The translations under genes and the position numbers were made by a program. From DATLBA01 sp035527275 (lineage in GTDB: Bacteria; Planctomycetota; Phycisphaerae; FEN-1346), in contig DATLBA010000067.1 of assembly GCA_035527275.1 (NCBI GenBank), forward strand, positions 1 to 60,518: 60,518 nucleotides of DNA, given 5' to 3'. The notes under the pieces are model-generated. The model searched no databases and was not told where the DNA came from. It saw nothing but the letters and a program-made list of their open reading frames with translations. This document shows positions 1-8,786 of this stretch, one piece after another; the stretch's first letter is position 1, and each line of letters begins with the position of its first letter.

Positions 1-1391
1 ATGACGAGTTCCGTTTCGACCTCGACCGATTCGCTCCGGCGAAACAGGCCGCCGAGAATCGGAATGTCGCCCATCAGGGGGACCTTGTCCTCGTTGGTCA
101 CGGTCCGCCGCCGCCGCAGCCCTCCGATGACAATCGTTTGACCGTCCTGGACCACCATGACGTTCGACGCCCGCCGGGTCTGGACGACGGGAATGTCGCT
201 GATTGAAGCGCCCGTATCCGTGCTCTGTTCGGCGGAGAGAATAAGGTGGACCGTGCCGTCGGCAGCGATGCGCGGCGTCACGTCGAGTTTGACGCCGACC
301 TCTTTGAAGTTCGTCGTGCCAATTTGCCCGCCGCCGCTCGTCTCGGTGAGTTCCTGATAAGGGATCTCCTCGATGATTTCGATTTGTGCCCGGCGGTTGT
401 TGATGGCGAGGATCTTCGGGCTGGCGAGCACCTTGGTGTCATCGTGCGTTTCGACGAAGTCCCAGACGCCCTCGATGGACCAGCCTTTGCGCGTGAGGCC
501 GAAGGAGATGCGGCCGCCCGGGGCGGTCGAGGCATTCGTTCCCGCCCCGACGGTCAGAGCCTGGTCCCAGCCGAGCAAATCACCCGCCGCGCGGCCGATG
601 TCCCATTCCCATCCGTAGTGCATTTCGTCGTTCAACACGACGTCGATGATCATCGCCTCGATCATCACCTGGGGCGGCGCGCGGTCCAGGCGGGAAACGG
701 TCCCGCGGAGCGCGCCCAGGCGCGACGACGTGTCCGTGACGACCAGGGCGTTCATTTCCTCGTCCACGCCGATCTTTCCGCCAGCCGAAAGAACGGACTG
801 CATCGTCTTCTCGGCGTCCTCCGCCGACAGATTCTGAAGCACGAACACCTCCGTCCGCGGAAACTGCTGCTCGTGGGTTTCGGCGGCCACTCGCTCGGTC
901 CGGAGCGCTTCACGGGTCGATACGCGGACGCGGCTGCCGTCCCATTCGGCCGCGAGGTTCGCCCCGTCCAGAATCGCCTGGAACGCCTCCATCCAGGGCG
1001 CCTCCTTGAGATGAAGCGTGACGCGACGGTCGATCTGCGAGGCCAGAATCAGGTCCACACCACCCTGATACGCCAGGCCGCGAAGCGCCTCAGTCGCCCC
1101 GGCGTCCACCAAATCAAGCGAAACCTTCACGCCGGGCGCCACGTCGGGCAACGGCGGCAGCGCGGGCAATTCCTCCTCGGCGGGCGGCGCCTCGACCTCC
1201 AGAAGAGGGGGCACAGGCCCTTGCTCCACCTCGTGCTCGGGGTCGGCTTCGAGGATGCGCGCTCCCTCGATCCGAACGCGCGGGGCGGGCGCCTCGTCCT
1301 GGCGCTGCGATTGACCACAGCCCCCGGCCGAGAGAACCAGCGCGGCCAGGAGGGCCAGGTTGAAACACGGATTGGGCAGCAAGCGTATCAT
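1..1391 (-). CDS. gspD: Type II secretion / type IV pilus outer-membrane secretin (GspD/PilQ family), 3' end outside window
   Basis: Reading from the ATG at 1391, about 463 codons are open to the window edge. The N-terminus has a hydrophobic signal ending in a lipobox-like AGGC. An N-domain follows (VTLHLKEAPWMEAFQAIL style), then the secretin core with the family signature VPLMGDIPILGGLFR close to the edge. Secretins form the multimeric outer-membrane gate of T2SS and T4P machines. The start overlaps the stop of the upstream GspC/PilP-like gene as ATGA, so the two are probably translationally coupled. This is the last visible gene of an 11-gene operon. Family assignment is firm; GspD versus PilQ naming rests on gene order. 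The C-terminus is not visible. Confidence 0.93.
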   Translation of the reverse strand, partial: MIRLLPNPCFNLALLAALVLSAGGCGQSQRQDEAPAPRVRIEGARILEADPEHEVEQGPVPPLLEVEAPPAEEELPALPPLPDVAPGVKVSLDLVDAGATEALRGLAYQGGVDLILASQIDRRVTLHLKEAPWMEAFQAILDGANLAAEWDGSRVRVSTREALRTERVAAETHEQQFPRTEVFVLQNLSAEDAEKTMQSVLSAGGKIGVDEEMNALVVTDTSSRLGALRGTVSRLDRAPPQVMIEAMIIDVVLNDEMHYGWEWDIGRAAGDLLGWDQALTVGAGTNASTAPGGRISFGLTRKGWSIEGVWDFVETHDDTKVLASPKILAINNRRAQIEIIEEIPYQELTETSGGGQIGTTNFKEVGVKLDVTPRIAADGTVHLILSAEQSTDTGASISDIPVVQTRRASNVMVVQDGQTIVIGGLRRRRTVTNEDKVPLMGDIPILGGLFRRSESVEVETELV

Positions 1392-1981
1392 GGATTTTCC
1401 TTCCCCATTGGCGGGTCACGGGTCAGGGATGCGTCGGCAGTTCCTTGCGCATCCTCTTCGCCGGCCTCGGTCTTTGCAGCCGCAGGCGCAACATCGGGCT
1501 CGCTCTCGGCGGACTCAGCGACCGGCGCCGGTCGCGCCGCCGGATTCAGCGGTGTCATCACATAGAACCCGTCGGCGTCTTCGAGCAAGACCCGGCTGGG
1601 TTCAATCGTTTTCACGCGCATCCCGCCCGCCTCATCTCCGACGCGGACGATCAGGTTGTTGACGACGGCGAGCGGCATGGCGTCACAATAGAGGATTCCG
1701 TTGAGTTTCAGTCCTTCCGCCAGCGAGACCCGGGCAGCGGGCGGCGGGGGAACCTCACCCGCCTTCCTGGCCAGGGGCGACTCCTGCGGTCGGGGTCGCC
1801 TCACGCCACCCTCGTCGAGCGGGGCAAACGGATTGGAGCGCCCGGGCACCGGCTCCCGGGCCGCAGGCTCGGCCTCAGTCGGCAGGGCGGTCAGCGCCTC
1901 GGTGGCGGTCTTTTCCTGCGCCACACCGACGGCCATGGCCAGACCCAGCACGAGCGCTACGAAAAGGCGAAATCTACCCAT
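1388..1981 (-). CDS. gspC: GspC/PilP-like inner-membrane to secretin connector
   Basis: 197 residues. An N-terminal signal/anchor (residues about 1-21) is followed by a Pro/Glu-rich linker and a small beta domain (KLNGILYCDAMPLAVVNN, then VRVGDEAGGMRV and IEPSRVLLE). This is the HR/PilP fold in which a homolog links the inner-membrane platform to the secretin. The position between the GspM-like gene and the secretin fits GspC in the canonical T2SS order. It overlaps its upstream neighbour by 8 nt and its downstream neighbour by 4 nt, so coupled translation is likely. There is no PDZ domain, so it is closer to PilP or a short GspC. Confidence 0.8.
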   Translation of the reverse strand: MGRFRLFVALVLGLAMAVGVAQEKTATEALTALPTEAEPAAREPVPGRSNPFAPLDEGGVRRPRPQESPLARKAGEVPPPPAARVSLAEGLKLNGILYCDAMPLAVVNNLIVRVGDEAGGMRVKTIEPSRVLLEDADGFYVMTPLNPAARPAPVAESAESEPDVAPAAAKTEAGEEDAQGTADASLTRDPPMGKENP

Positions 1982-2561
1982 TCCTCGACCCCTCGTCAGC
2001 GATGCCCAAACGCAGCAACAGAACCACCTTCAAATCGAACGGCGGCTCGTCGGAGACTCCGACGATGAGTTCTTCGAGGCCAACCGCGTGGGTTCCCTCG
2101 CTCAGCCGCCGGAGCAGGGCCATCACGTTGCCATATGGCCCGGTCACTTCAAGACGAACCACCAGCAGGGACACGGCGGGCGCCCCCTCGTCGAGAAGCA
2201 TCGGCGTCTGACTCTCCCGCGTCACCGACTCCAGGGTCAGGCCGACCTCAGCCGCCAGAGCCTGCCACTGCTGAAGGAGCGCGTCGGCCTCTGCGGCGGG
2301 GATCCAGGGTGGCACTGCGTCGGCGAGTTCCGCCAGACGCCGGTGCGACGACACCGTCTCCGCCCGCAGAAGCGTCAACTGCCGCTGCTGAAGGTCCAGG
2401 TTTGAATGCATCGTCTGGAGCCGCTGATCGTCCTCCGCGACCGCCTCCCTCGCGGGGCTGATGGCCGCCACGTAACACCCGACCAGCGCCAGAGCGAAGC
2501 CGGTCAGGCCCAGAAGCCATCGTTCGCGCGGCTGGCGTCGAATCAGGAACTCGATGATCAC
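1974..2561 (-). CDS. gspM: GspM/PilO-like inner-membrane platform protein
   Basis: 195 residues: a short cytoplasmic start, one membrane segment (about residues 17-34, LLGLTGFALALVGCYVAAI), a coiled-coil stretch (EDDQRLQTMHSNLDLQQRQL) and a C-terminal ferredoxin-like domain (VRLEVTGPYGNVMALLRRLSEG) typical of PilO/GspM. These proteins pair with GspL/PilN in the periplasm and align the machine with GspC. The gene overlaps the GspL-like gene by 4 nt. Sequence conservation in this family is low, so the call leans on topology, the C-terminal motif and gene order. Confidence 0.78.
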   Translation of the reverse strand: MIIEFLIRRQPRERWLLGLTGFALALVGCYVAAISPAREAVAEDDQRLQTMHSNLDLQQRQLTLLRAETVSSHRRLAELADAVPPWIPAAEADALLQQWQALAAEVGLTLESVTRESQTPMLLDEGAPAVSLLVVRLEVTGPYGNVMALLRRLSEGTHAVGLEELIVGVSDEPPFDLKVVLLLRLGIADEGSRNG

Positions 2562-4096
2562 GGTTTCGTCCCCTTCGCGTCCGGCGCCGGTTCCGGAACA
2601 GATTTCTGCTGGAACCGGCAGAGAATCGTATACTGAATCGGGCGTCGGTCGGCGGCGGGGGCTCGCTCAAGGCGCCCCATCTTCGCCTCGTCCAGCAAGC
2701 GAAGCGACGCCAACCGCCGCACGAACTCGTGCGCATCGTCGGCCGTGCGGGCCTCCCCGGTAATCCGAAGCACCCCACGCCGATACTCCATTTTCCGCAG
2801 GCGCACGCCGGGGGGCGTCAGGTCCGTCACCGCTTCCAACCCGGCCACCCAATCAAACGGCGCCAGTTGCGAGCGAGCGCGGTTCCAGCGGTGCGCCCGT
2901 TCGACGGCGCTGGCGGCACGGTGCTTCAATTCCGCTGCCGCCAACACCTCCGTGGTGTTCCGATGCATCTGGACCGACGCCGCCTGGACGCGCCGGACGA
3001 GGTCGCCGGCCGACAATCGCAAGAGCACAGTCACGGCGCACGAAACGACGAGCGCCGCCGCTACCGAAGAGGCGAACCCCAGCACTTGTCGGCGCACCTT
3101 CTGAATCCGGGGCCACTCGGCCGGCACGAGGTTCAACAGGGGAACCGCACCCGGGCGCCCGGCGGCCGCCATCGCCGCGCCAACGGCAGCCCAGGACGGA
3201 GCCATCATGCCGCCGGCCTCGCCTTCGCCCGTCTCCGCCGGCCACGGCGGGGCGACGGCCACGGTGACATCGGGCAAGCGGCTTGTCAACCGTTCCACGA
3301 ACGCGGCAACCTGTTCGTCGCCGTCTGTCGCGGCCTGGACCCACACGCGGGGCGCCTCGCCCTGGAAACGGCTCCGGCAATATTCGACAGACCGCTCCGC
3401 CTCGACGAGAAGGCTTTCCAGGTCGTCGGGCGTCGCGGCCGAAGCCCCGCCTCCCACTTCGACCGAGCGAATCAGGAGCGCCCGGTCCCCTTTGGCGATG
3501 AGGAATTCGGCCGTATCGCCTCCGAAGTTCACAAACACCGTGGGCGGCGGGTTCTCCTGCGTTTCGTAAGCGGTCATCGCCCGCGTCGCCGCCAGCGCAT
3601 GTGGTTCCACGTAGCCGACGCGGACGCCGGCGCGGTCGAGGGCTTGAAGGAGGCGGGAGATTTCCTCGGCAGCGCCCGCCGCCGTCAGGTAAACCTGACG
3701 CCCAGCGTCGCCTTCGCCGTGAGGCGCGGCCTGCCAGATGACCTCCCGATCCTCGTAAACGGCATAGCCGGCGATACGATCCTGAAGGGTCCGTTCCGCC
3801 TCTTCGGGCGACGCCGCCGAGAGTTCCACGACGCGCGCAATGGTTCGGCGGCCGCTCATCGCGACGAACATCCCGAAAGGTCGGGACCGCCGGAGCCCCA
3901 GCCGCTTCAGCAGGCGCCGGACGGCTTTGGCAACCGCGTCGCCGTCGGCGAGCACGCCGTCGGAGAACACGCCGGCCGGAAGCGGCTCGGTCGCGGACCG
4001 GCGAACGAACGGGCGCCCGTCGTTGACCGTCAACTCGACGGCCTCGACGGCGCCTGCGTTCACCGTAACTCCAATTGCCGCGTGATTAGGCATCAA
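2558..4096 (-). CDS. gspL: GspL-like platform protein (PilM actin-fold plus PilN-like domain)
   Basis: 512 residues. Residues about 1-325 form a PilM-like actin/ASKHA domain (VFVNFGGDTAEFLIAKGDRALLIRSVEVGG is the phosphate-loop region). A PilN signature LLNLVPAEWPR at about 328-338 is followed by one membrane helix and a periplasmic ferredoxin-like domain. GspL is normally this combination: it recruits the GspE ATPase on the cytoplasmic side and pairs with GspM in the periplasm. The actin-like part is full length, closer to PilM than to the trimmed version in many GspL proteins. It overlaps both neighbours by 4 nt. Confidence 0.85.
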   Translation of the reverse strand: MMPNHAAIGVTVNAGAVEAVELTVNDGRPFVRRSATEPLPAGVFSDGVLADGDAVAKAVRRLLKRLGLRRSRPFGMFVAMSGRRTIARVVELSAASPEEAERTLQDRIAGYAVYEDREVIWQAAPHGEGDAGRQVYLTAAGAAEEISRLLQALDRAGVRVGYVEPHALAATRAMTAYETQENPPPTVFVNFGGDTAEFLIAKGDRALLIRSVEVGGGASAATPDDLESLLVEAERSVEYCRSRFQGEAPRVWVQAATDGDEQVAAFVERLTSRLPDVTVAVAPPWPAETGEGEAGGMMAPSWAAVGAAMAAAGRPGAVPLLNLVPAEWPRIQKVRRQVLGFASSVAAALVVSCAVTVLLRLSAGDLVRRVQAASVQMHRNTTEVLAAAELKHRAASAVERAHRWNRARSQLAPFDWVAGLEAVTDLTPPGVRLRKMEYRRGVLRITGEARTADDAHEFVRRLASLRLLDEAKMGRLERAPAADRRPIQYTILCRFQQKSVPEPAPDAKGTKP

Positions 4097-4542
4097 AAAC
4101 CCTCATCTTTAACGGTTGCTTCCCGCCACCAGACCACGCGAACGGGATACGGCGCTTCCATGGGCGGCCCTGCGACGACCAGCCGGGCCTGGACGGCGCG
4201 CGTAAAGCCGGCCGCCCTTCCAATTGAACTTACCGTCACGACCGGCTCAGTGTTGTCGATCTTCGTGTAATACGAACAGATCGAGCCGTCGGGGGCGGTC
4301 AGCGTGCCCTCCAACGTGCTGATGGCGTCGTACTGGTTGCGAAGAGCGACAATGGCTTCGGCCACGCCCGCCTCGGCCGCATACAGGGCCTTCAGGCCGC
4401 TCGTGTGGTTCCGCAGAATCGCCAGGTCCGTCGTCGCCACTTCGAGCACGACCGCCACCAGGGCGGAGACAAAGGCTATGGCGAAGACCACCAGGATCAA
4501 GGCCACGCCGCGCGTCTCGGATTGTCGGTTCGTGCGTTTCAC
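4093..4542 (-). CDS. GspK/PilX-like minor pseudopilin, short form
   Basis: 149 residues. A basic leader ends in RG, followed by VALILVVFAIAFVSALVAVV. This is the GspK/PilX type N-helix, which lacks Glu5 and begins GVALILVVF. The LYAAEAGVAEAIVALRNQ segment is typical of PilX/GspK proteins. Canonical GspK is about 300 residues and carries a large SAM-like domain; that domain is missing here, so the tip subunit is reduced. It is the first gene after the GspJ-like gene (3 nt gap) and overlaps gspL by 4 nt. Confidence 0.75.
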   Translation of the reverse strand: MKRTNRQSETRGVALILVVFAIAFVSALVAVVLEVATTDLAILRNHTSGLKALYAAEAGVAEAIVALRNQYDAISTLEGTLTAPDGSICSYYTKIDNTEPVVTVSSIGRAAGFTRAVQARLVVAGPPMEAPYPVRVVWWREATVKDEGF

Positions 4543-4545
4543 GGC

Positions 4546-6042
4546 TCAGTTCCCGTTGGCGGCGCCGGGCGTTCCGGCGAACGGCCCGGGTTTCCAGGTC
4601 TCCGCTTCGGTCGATGGGGAGAAGGGGTGCACGCGGCTCAGCGTCGTGCCGTCGCCGTCCCCGCCCCACACTGTTTGGAAGGCGACGGCGTCGTGCAACT
4701 TGTCCTGGACGGAGCCAATGAAAACCTGACAGTTCTCCAGGTTCTTGCCGATTTCGTTGTCGTTGACCCACAGGTGCAGGCAGTCCAGTGGAAAGTTCGG
4801 GTTGCGGTTCCAGAAAACGGCGGCGGCGTCGATCCGGGCGTGAGCATCGGAATAGCCCCGGTAGGCCCAGATTTCGAGCCGGGCGTCCACGTCCGCCAAG
4901 GCCGAGAGGTCCGCCGTGTGAAGCGTCCACGCCGGATGACACGGGCCGTCGTAAACGGTGACGAAAACGGTGCTGTGGCGATCCGTCACGCGAATGACCA
5001 CGCGCGGCGCATTGCCGAAGGCGGGATCATACCGCTCCCATATCCGAAGCCGCGCACTGGCGGCGCTAGTGTCAATCTTGAAGTCTTGGTACATGCAGTT
5101 CCAGCCGGTGCCGGAGTACCTGGCCGCATAACTGCCTGAGACGGCGTCTCCGGTGCCGGCGGCCCACCAATCCGTGCTGGCCCAGTCACTCATGGTGCCC
5201 TTTTCAAAGTCCCCGTTCCTGAGTTTTTCGCGGTAGAGTTCGGTGTCGCGGTCGGTGACAATGGCGTATCCGCCGGCGGGAATGACCGTTGAGCCGATGC
5301 TGTAGAGCGCGTCGCCGGAGAGGGTATCCACTTCGATCGGGTCCATCGTCCAGAGAAGCCAGCCACCGACGTCAATGGCCCCAGCGGTCGGATTGTAGAG
5401 TTCGACCCACCGGTTCTTGTCCTTGGGACCCAGTTCGGGCGGCGGCTTATACATAATCTCGTTGATGACGACCGAAGGCGGCGTTCGGCGGATGGCGGAC
5501 TGCGTCGTCAGAGTCATCGGGTCCACCCGCCCGCCGGCGTCCGAGACGGACATCGCCACCTGGACCGAACGGACGGCCGTCGGATTCGACGGCGGCACGG
5601 AAAGCAAAGAGCCGTCGGCCCCGTAACAGGTCATCAAAAGGCTGTCGCAGTTGGACGCCAGGAGGTCCGGCGCCGCGGCCGGGCCATACTTGACGACCGA
5701 GGCGCCCGCCGGCTCAAAAAGGCCGAACACCGTTGCCTGGCCGTCCGCCGCGAGGAAGCGCAGGACCGACTTCTCCTCTCCCGTCGAGGTGGGCGACGTG
5801 ACGCCCCGCGCCTGGCGAAACGCCCGGGCAAAGTGGGCCAGCGCCACGCGGCCCTCCTGCACCATCTGAGTCCGCGGATCCGACGCCGAGTAGGCCACAC
5901 CGGCCTTTTGCAGGAGCGGCGCAGCCGCTGCGAATACGAAGCCCATGATGGCCACGGTGAGCAGCGCCTCGATGAGCGTCCAGCCGCCCCGAGTCCCAAC
6001 GGGTCGGGACCGCCTCAAATTGTCCCACCTTCGGCTATCCAC
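4546..6042 (-). CDS. GspJ/PilW-like pseudopilin carrying a split lamin-tail domain and a carbohydrate-binding-like insert
   Basis: 498 residues. The prepilin N-terminus is at 19-45 (cleavage after RGG, then WTLIEALLTVAIMG with Glu5), followed by a GspJ/PilW-like body to about 185. Residues about 190-270 match the first half of a lamin-tail domain (VVINEIMY, WVELYNPTAGAIDVGGWLL, IPAGGYAIV). Residues about 276-430 look like a galactose-binding/CBM jelly roll (NGDFEKGTMSDW, SGSYAARYSGTG, DAHARIDAAAVFW). The tail resumes the lamin-tail pattern (DGTTLSRVHPFSP, WKPGPFAGTPGAAN). Ordinary GspJ is about 200 residues. The extra modules would sit at the pseudopilus tip, in the periplasm or passing the secretin. 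Pseudopilin identity is firm; the domain identities come from motifs only. Confidence 0.82.
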   Translation of the reverse strand: MDSRRWDNLRRSRPVGTRGGWTLIEALLTVAIMGFVFAAAAPLLQKAGVAYSASDPRTQMVQEGRVALAHFARAFRQARGVTSPTSTGEEKSVLRFLAADGQATVFGLFEPAGASVVKYGPAAAPDLLASNCDSLLMTCYGADGSLLSVPPSNPTAVRSVQVAMSVSDAGGRVDPMTLTTQSAIRRTPPSVVINEIMYKPPPELGPKDKNRWVELYNPTAGAIDVGGWLLWTMDPIEVDTLSGDALYSIGSTVIPAGGYAIVTDRDTELYREKLRNGDFEKGTMSDWASTDWWAAGTGDAVSGSYAARYSGTGWNCMYQDFKIDTSAASARLRIWERYDPAFGNAPRVVIRVTDRHSTVFVTVYDGPCHPAWTLHTADLSALADVDARLEIWAYRGYSDAHARIDAAAVFWNRNPNFPLDCLHLWVNDNEIGKNLENCQVFIGSVQDKLHDAVAFQTVWGGDGDGTTLSRVHPFSPSTEAETWKPGPFAGTPGAANGN

Positions 6043-6442
6043 CGACGTCCTCCGTCGTGTTGGCGGCCCTGGTCACAAATGTCACGAGCACCTCATCGCC
6101 GTCGAGCGTCTCATCGCCATCGGTATCCCAGCCGACCTGGACACTGAAGGTTTTCCGCAGGGCCTCTTGCCCCCCGTCGATCGTCACGAGGTAGCCGTCG
6201 CCGAGATCCTTCGAAGACTTCGTCAGGTCAACGCTGAAGTCCTCCGCCGCGGTGGCCAGGGCCGTCTCCATTTCCTTTTCCGCAAGAAAGGCGGCCGTCG
6301 TCCGCAACTGGACGTCGCGCGCCAACGTCATTCCCCGCGTCAGCACCTGAAAAATGGGCACGAGCGCCACCGCCAACAGCGCGGAGGCGATGAGCACTTC
6401 CATCAGGGTTATCGCGCGGTAATTGCGGCGTCGCGCGCCCAT
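6035..6442 (-). CDS. GspI/PilV-like minor pseudopilin
   Basis: 135 residues with a prepilin N-terminus RAITLMEVLIASALLAVALVPIF, followed by RDVQLRTTAAFLAEKEMETAL (the PilV/GspI AxxLAxxxME pattern) and a short C-terminal domain. Glu5 is present, but the residue before the mature N-terminus is Ala rather than the usual Gly, which could slow prepilin peptidase cleavage. The gene overlaps the GspJ-like gene by 8 nt. Its place between GspH-like and GspJ-like fits GspI. Confidence 0.82.
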   Translation of the reverse strand: MGARRRNYRAITLMEVLIASALLAVALVPIFQVLTRGMTLARDVQLRTTAAFLAEKEMETALATAAEDFSVDLTKSSKDLGDGYLVTIDGGQEALRKTFSVQVGWDTDGDETLDGDEVLVTFVTRAANTTEDVGG

Positions 6443-6445
6443 TCG

Positions 6446-6997
6446 CTATTCCTTTTCCTCATACCGCACCGCACCGGTTGAGGCCGTGATCTCAAGGCTC
6501 CACTGTTTGCCGTGGCCCTGGACGACCACCGCGCCCGGCCCGGTGCTGCCCGTTGCGGCCCCAAGAGGGTCAAACGCAGTTTTGAAACCGGCCGCGAACT
6601 GCCAGCCGTCGGCAAGGTGCCTTTCCTCGCCGGCCCTCTGCATCGTGTCTGCCCCATAGACGGCGTAAGAGCCGCCGGAACCAGCCACGTAAAACCCGTT
6701 CGGTTCGGTCGCGCCCTGGTCGATAGCCATGCGGCGGGCCAGTCGGAGCGTCGCGGCCACCTGCTTGGCCGACGCCTCGCCCTTTACCGTCCAGATGGTG
6801 GAGCTCGCCAACCGGGGCACCGCCACCGCCGCCAGAATCCCGAGAAGCGCGGCCGCCAGGATGACTTCCAGGAGCGTGATGCCTGCCCCAGCCAACCGCC
6901 GGCCCGGAGCCGGGGCCCTTGCTTGCCCCGGCGCGGCGCCGAGGGGGCCGGCCGCAACCTCCAAGCCGACAACCAGTTCGCTGAACCCCATGGGCAC
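6446..6997 (-). CDS. GspH-like pseudopilin with an unusually long leader
   Basis: 183 residues as called. The prepilin motif GAGITLLEVILAAALLGILAAVAVPRL begins near residue 37, and the body has GspH features (ATLRLARRMAIDQG). The leader before the cleaved Gly is about 38 residues and rich in Gly/Ala/Pro, against 6-20 normally. The GC-rich DNA coding it (6900-6960) contains hairpin-forming runs, so it may be a small insertion into the leader or the true start may be a later non-ATG codon. ATG 6997 and ATG 6991 are both possible. It lies 3 nt upstream of the GspI-like gene. Confidence 0.75.
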   Translation of the reverse strand: MPMGFSELVVGLEVAAGPLGAAPGQARAPAPGRRLAGAGITLLEVILAAALLGILAAVAVPRLASSTIWTVKGEASAKQVAATLRLARRMAIDQGATEPNGFYVAGSGGSYAVYGADTMQRAGEERHLADGWQFAAGFKTAFDPLGAATGSTGPGAVVVQGHGKQWSLEITASTGAVRYEEKE

Positions 6998-7159
6998 ACA
7001 TCCTCCGCCGCGTGCGAACGCCGGGCGTTCACTAAGCCGGGCAGCCGGCCACTACGCCGGACCTCCGGCCATACGGCCCGTAGGGCGGACTCGCCGGTGT
7101 CAATCGTCTTATGGAAGCGAGCCCGTCTCCGCCTGGACCGATTCCGCCGGCACCGCTAT

Positions 7160-7495
7160 TCAGTGGCTGTGTGCCGTCACGCGCTTCGTGGTGGCGTCAT
7201 ACACGTACGCGTCCTCGTGCGGGCATTCCGGCGCGCCGTCGGGGAAGAGGTCCGTGTTGTTCAGGATCAGGCCTCCGAACTCGACTTGATCGGCCGGATA
7301 CGTTCCGTCGTGTTGGACCGCATACAGTTCGATCTGCGAGTTCAGAAGCGACACGTTCGCCTTGCAGGCGTTCGTTTTGGCGTCCTCTCCCGAAGCCGCG
7401 AAGCGCGGGATGGCCACCATGGCCAGCAGCCCGAGAATCACGACCACCAGCAGCACTTCCACCAACGTAAAGCCATTCTTTCTCGTGCGTCTCAT
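7160..7495 (-). CDS. gspG: GspG-like major pseudopilin
   Basis: 111 residues from the ATG at 7495, chosen because GAAGGGAG lies 8 nt upstream and this gives a normal leader (MRRTRKNG). The mature part starts FTLVEVLLVVVILGLLAMVAIPRF with Glu5. A short body with KANVSLLNSQIELYAVQHDGTYPAD resembles GspG/PilE-like proteins and ends in ECPHEDAYVYDATTKRV, a common end in PVC pseudopilins. An upstream in-frame ATG at 7552 is less likely. A gap of about 160 nt separates it from the GspH-like gene. Confidence 0.88.
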   Translation of the reverse strand: MRRTRKNGFTLVEVLLVVVILGLLAMVAIPRFAASGEDAKTNACKANVSLLNSQIELYAVQHDGTYPADQVEFGGLILNNTDLFPDGAPECPHEDAYVYDATTKRVTAHSH

Positions 7496-7598
7496 TGTCT
7501 CGACTCCCTTCTGAAAAGAACCCGAACGATATAGCCCATGCTTACTTTCCATCTTGCATCCTCCCTGACCAACCTGTTTATCTGAAACGGGCCGCGCC

Positions 7599-8786
7599 TC
7601 AGCCTACGTGCCGCATCACGTCGAACATCGGCAGATAGACCGCCAGCAGGATGAACCCCACGAGGGACGCCATCACGATGGTCAGAATGGGTTCCAGGCG
7701 GCTGACGGTGCGCTTCATGGTCAAGTCGATTTCGCGCTCGAGCATGTCACTCGCGCGCTCCAGAAGCGCCGGCACACGACCCGATTGTTCTCCACTGGCT
7801 ATCACCTGAAGCAGAGAGGCGGGGAGCCATCCGGTCCGCCGGAGCGGCTCGGTCAGCCCCATTCCCCGCCTGACATCCGCGCGGACGCTTTCCAGGGCCT
7901 CGTTGAAGGCGGCGTTGCCCGACACCTTGCCGGCCAGGTTCAGAGACTCCAGGACGGGCACTCCCGCTCCCATCATCTCGCCGAACGTCCGAATGAAGCG
8001 GTGAAGCGTGATGCGCTTCAAGAGTTTCCCGATGACCGGAATCCGCACTTTCCACCGGTCCACCGTCAGGCGGGCCGCCCGCACACGACGCACGTACATC
8101 AGCCCCCCCAGAACCGCCGCGACGGGAACCGCCGGCGCCCACGGGTTGCCGGAGAGAAAGCGGCTCACGCCCAGAAGCATCGTCGTCACTAACGGCAGGT
8201 CCACGTTCATCCGCTCATACACGCCAGCAAAAACCGGCACAACATAGGTCACCAGGAAGCCGACAACCCCGACAATCAAGACCGTCAGGACGATCGGATA
8301 GGCAAAGGCGCTGTGGACCCGTTGAGCCATTTCCTGTTTCTTTTCCAGGTGGCGTGCGAGCCGCTCGAGGGTCTCACCCATTTTGCCGGCCGTCTCCCCC
8401 GCCCAGACCGATGCGCGGAAATAAGGGCTGAACTGGTCCGGGTGGCGGTCGAAGGCCTCCGACAAACTCCGCCCGGTTTCCAGGTCCGCGACAACTTCAT
8501 TAATGACACTCCGAAACACCTTGTTCGGCGTCTCTGCCGCGAAGGTCCGCAGGCCCTCGGCCAGGGTGATACCGCTTCCATACAAGGCCGCCAGATGCTG
8601 GCACAGGGCCACGAGGTCGGCGTCCCGGACCCTCCGCCACCAGGCCAGGCGTAAGAAGGCCCTGTCGGGCGTCGGCGTTTTCGCGGCCGCCGGTTTGATT
8701 GCAGCGCGTCCGCCAAGCGGTCGCCCCGCCCCGCTTTGTCGGGCGGCGTCCGTCGCGCGTGGTCGCGTTAGGGTCTGCGTTGTCAC
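7599..8786 (-). CDS. gspF: GspF/PilC inner-membrane platform protein
   Basis: 395 residues with two T2SSF repeats (LCQHLAALYGSGITLAEGL and FIRTFGEMMGAGVPVLESL) and three membrane segments (about 160-185, 210-230, 365-390), the classical GspF topology. The residue pattern GLTEPLRRTGWLPASLLQVIASGEQSG is a GspF signature. It works with the GspE ATPase to extract and assemble pseudopilins. The start overlaps the gspE stop by 4 nt. Confidence 0.95.
   Translation of the reverse strand: MTTQTLTRPRATDAARQSGAGRPLGGRAAIKPAAAKTPTPDRAFLRLAWWRRVRDADLVALCQHLAALYGSGITLAEGLRTFAAETPNKVFRSVINEVVADLETGRSLSEAFDRHPDQFSPYFRASVWAGETAGKMGETLERLARHLEKKQEMAQRVHSAFAYPIVLTVLIVGVVGFLVTYVVPVFAGVYERMNVDLPLVTTMLLGVSRFLSGNPWAPAVPVAAVLGGLMYVRRVRAARLTVDRWKVRIPVIGKLLKRITLHRFIRTFGEMMGAGVPVLESLNLAGKVSGNAAFNEALESVRADVRRGMGLTEPLRRTGWLPASLLQVIASGEQSGRVPALLERASDMLEREIDLTMKRTVSRLEPILTIVMASLVGFILLAVYLPMFDVMRHVG

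Noticed and set aside
246..1565. Long open frame on the plus strand antisense to the secretin
   Set aside because: The minus-strand frame has secretin motifs and a signal peptide; the plus frame is Arg/Gly/His-rich shadow coding typical of GC-rich DNA.
2558..4096. PilM-PilN fusion as a novel protein
   Set aside because: GspL of T2SS naturally combines these two domains, and gene order supports GspL.
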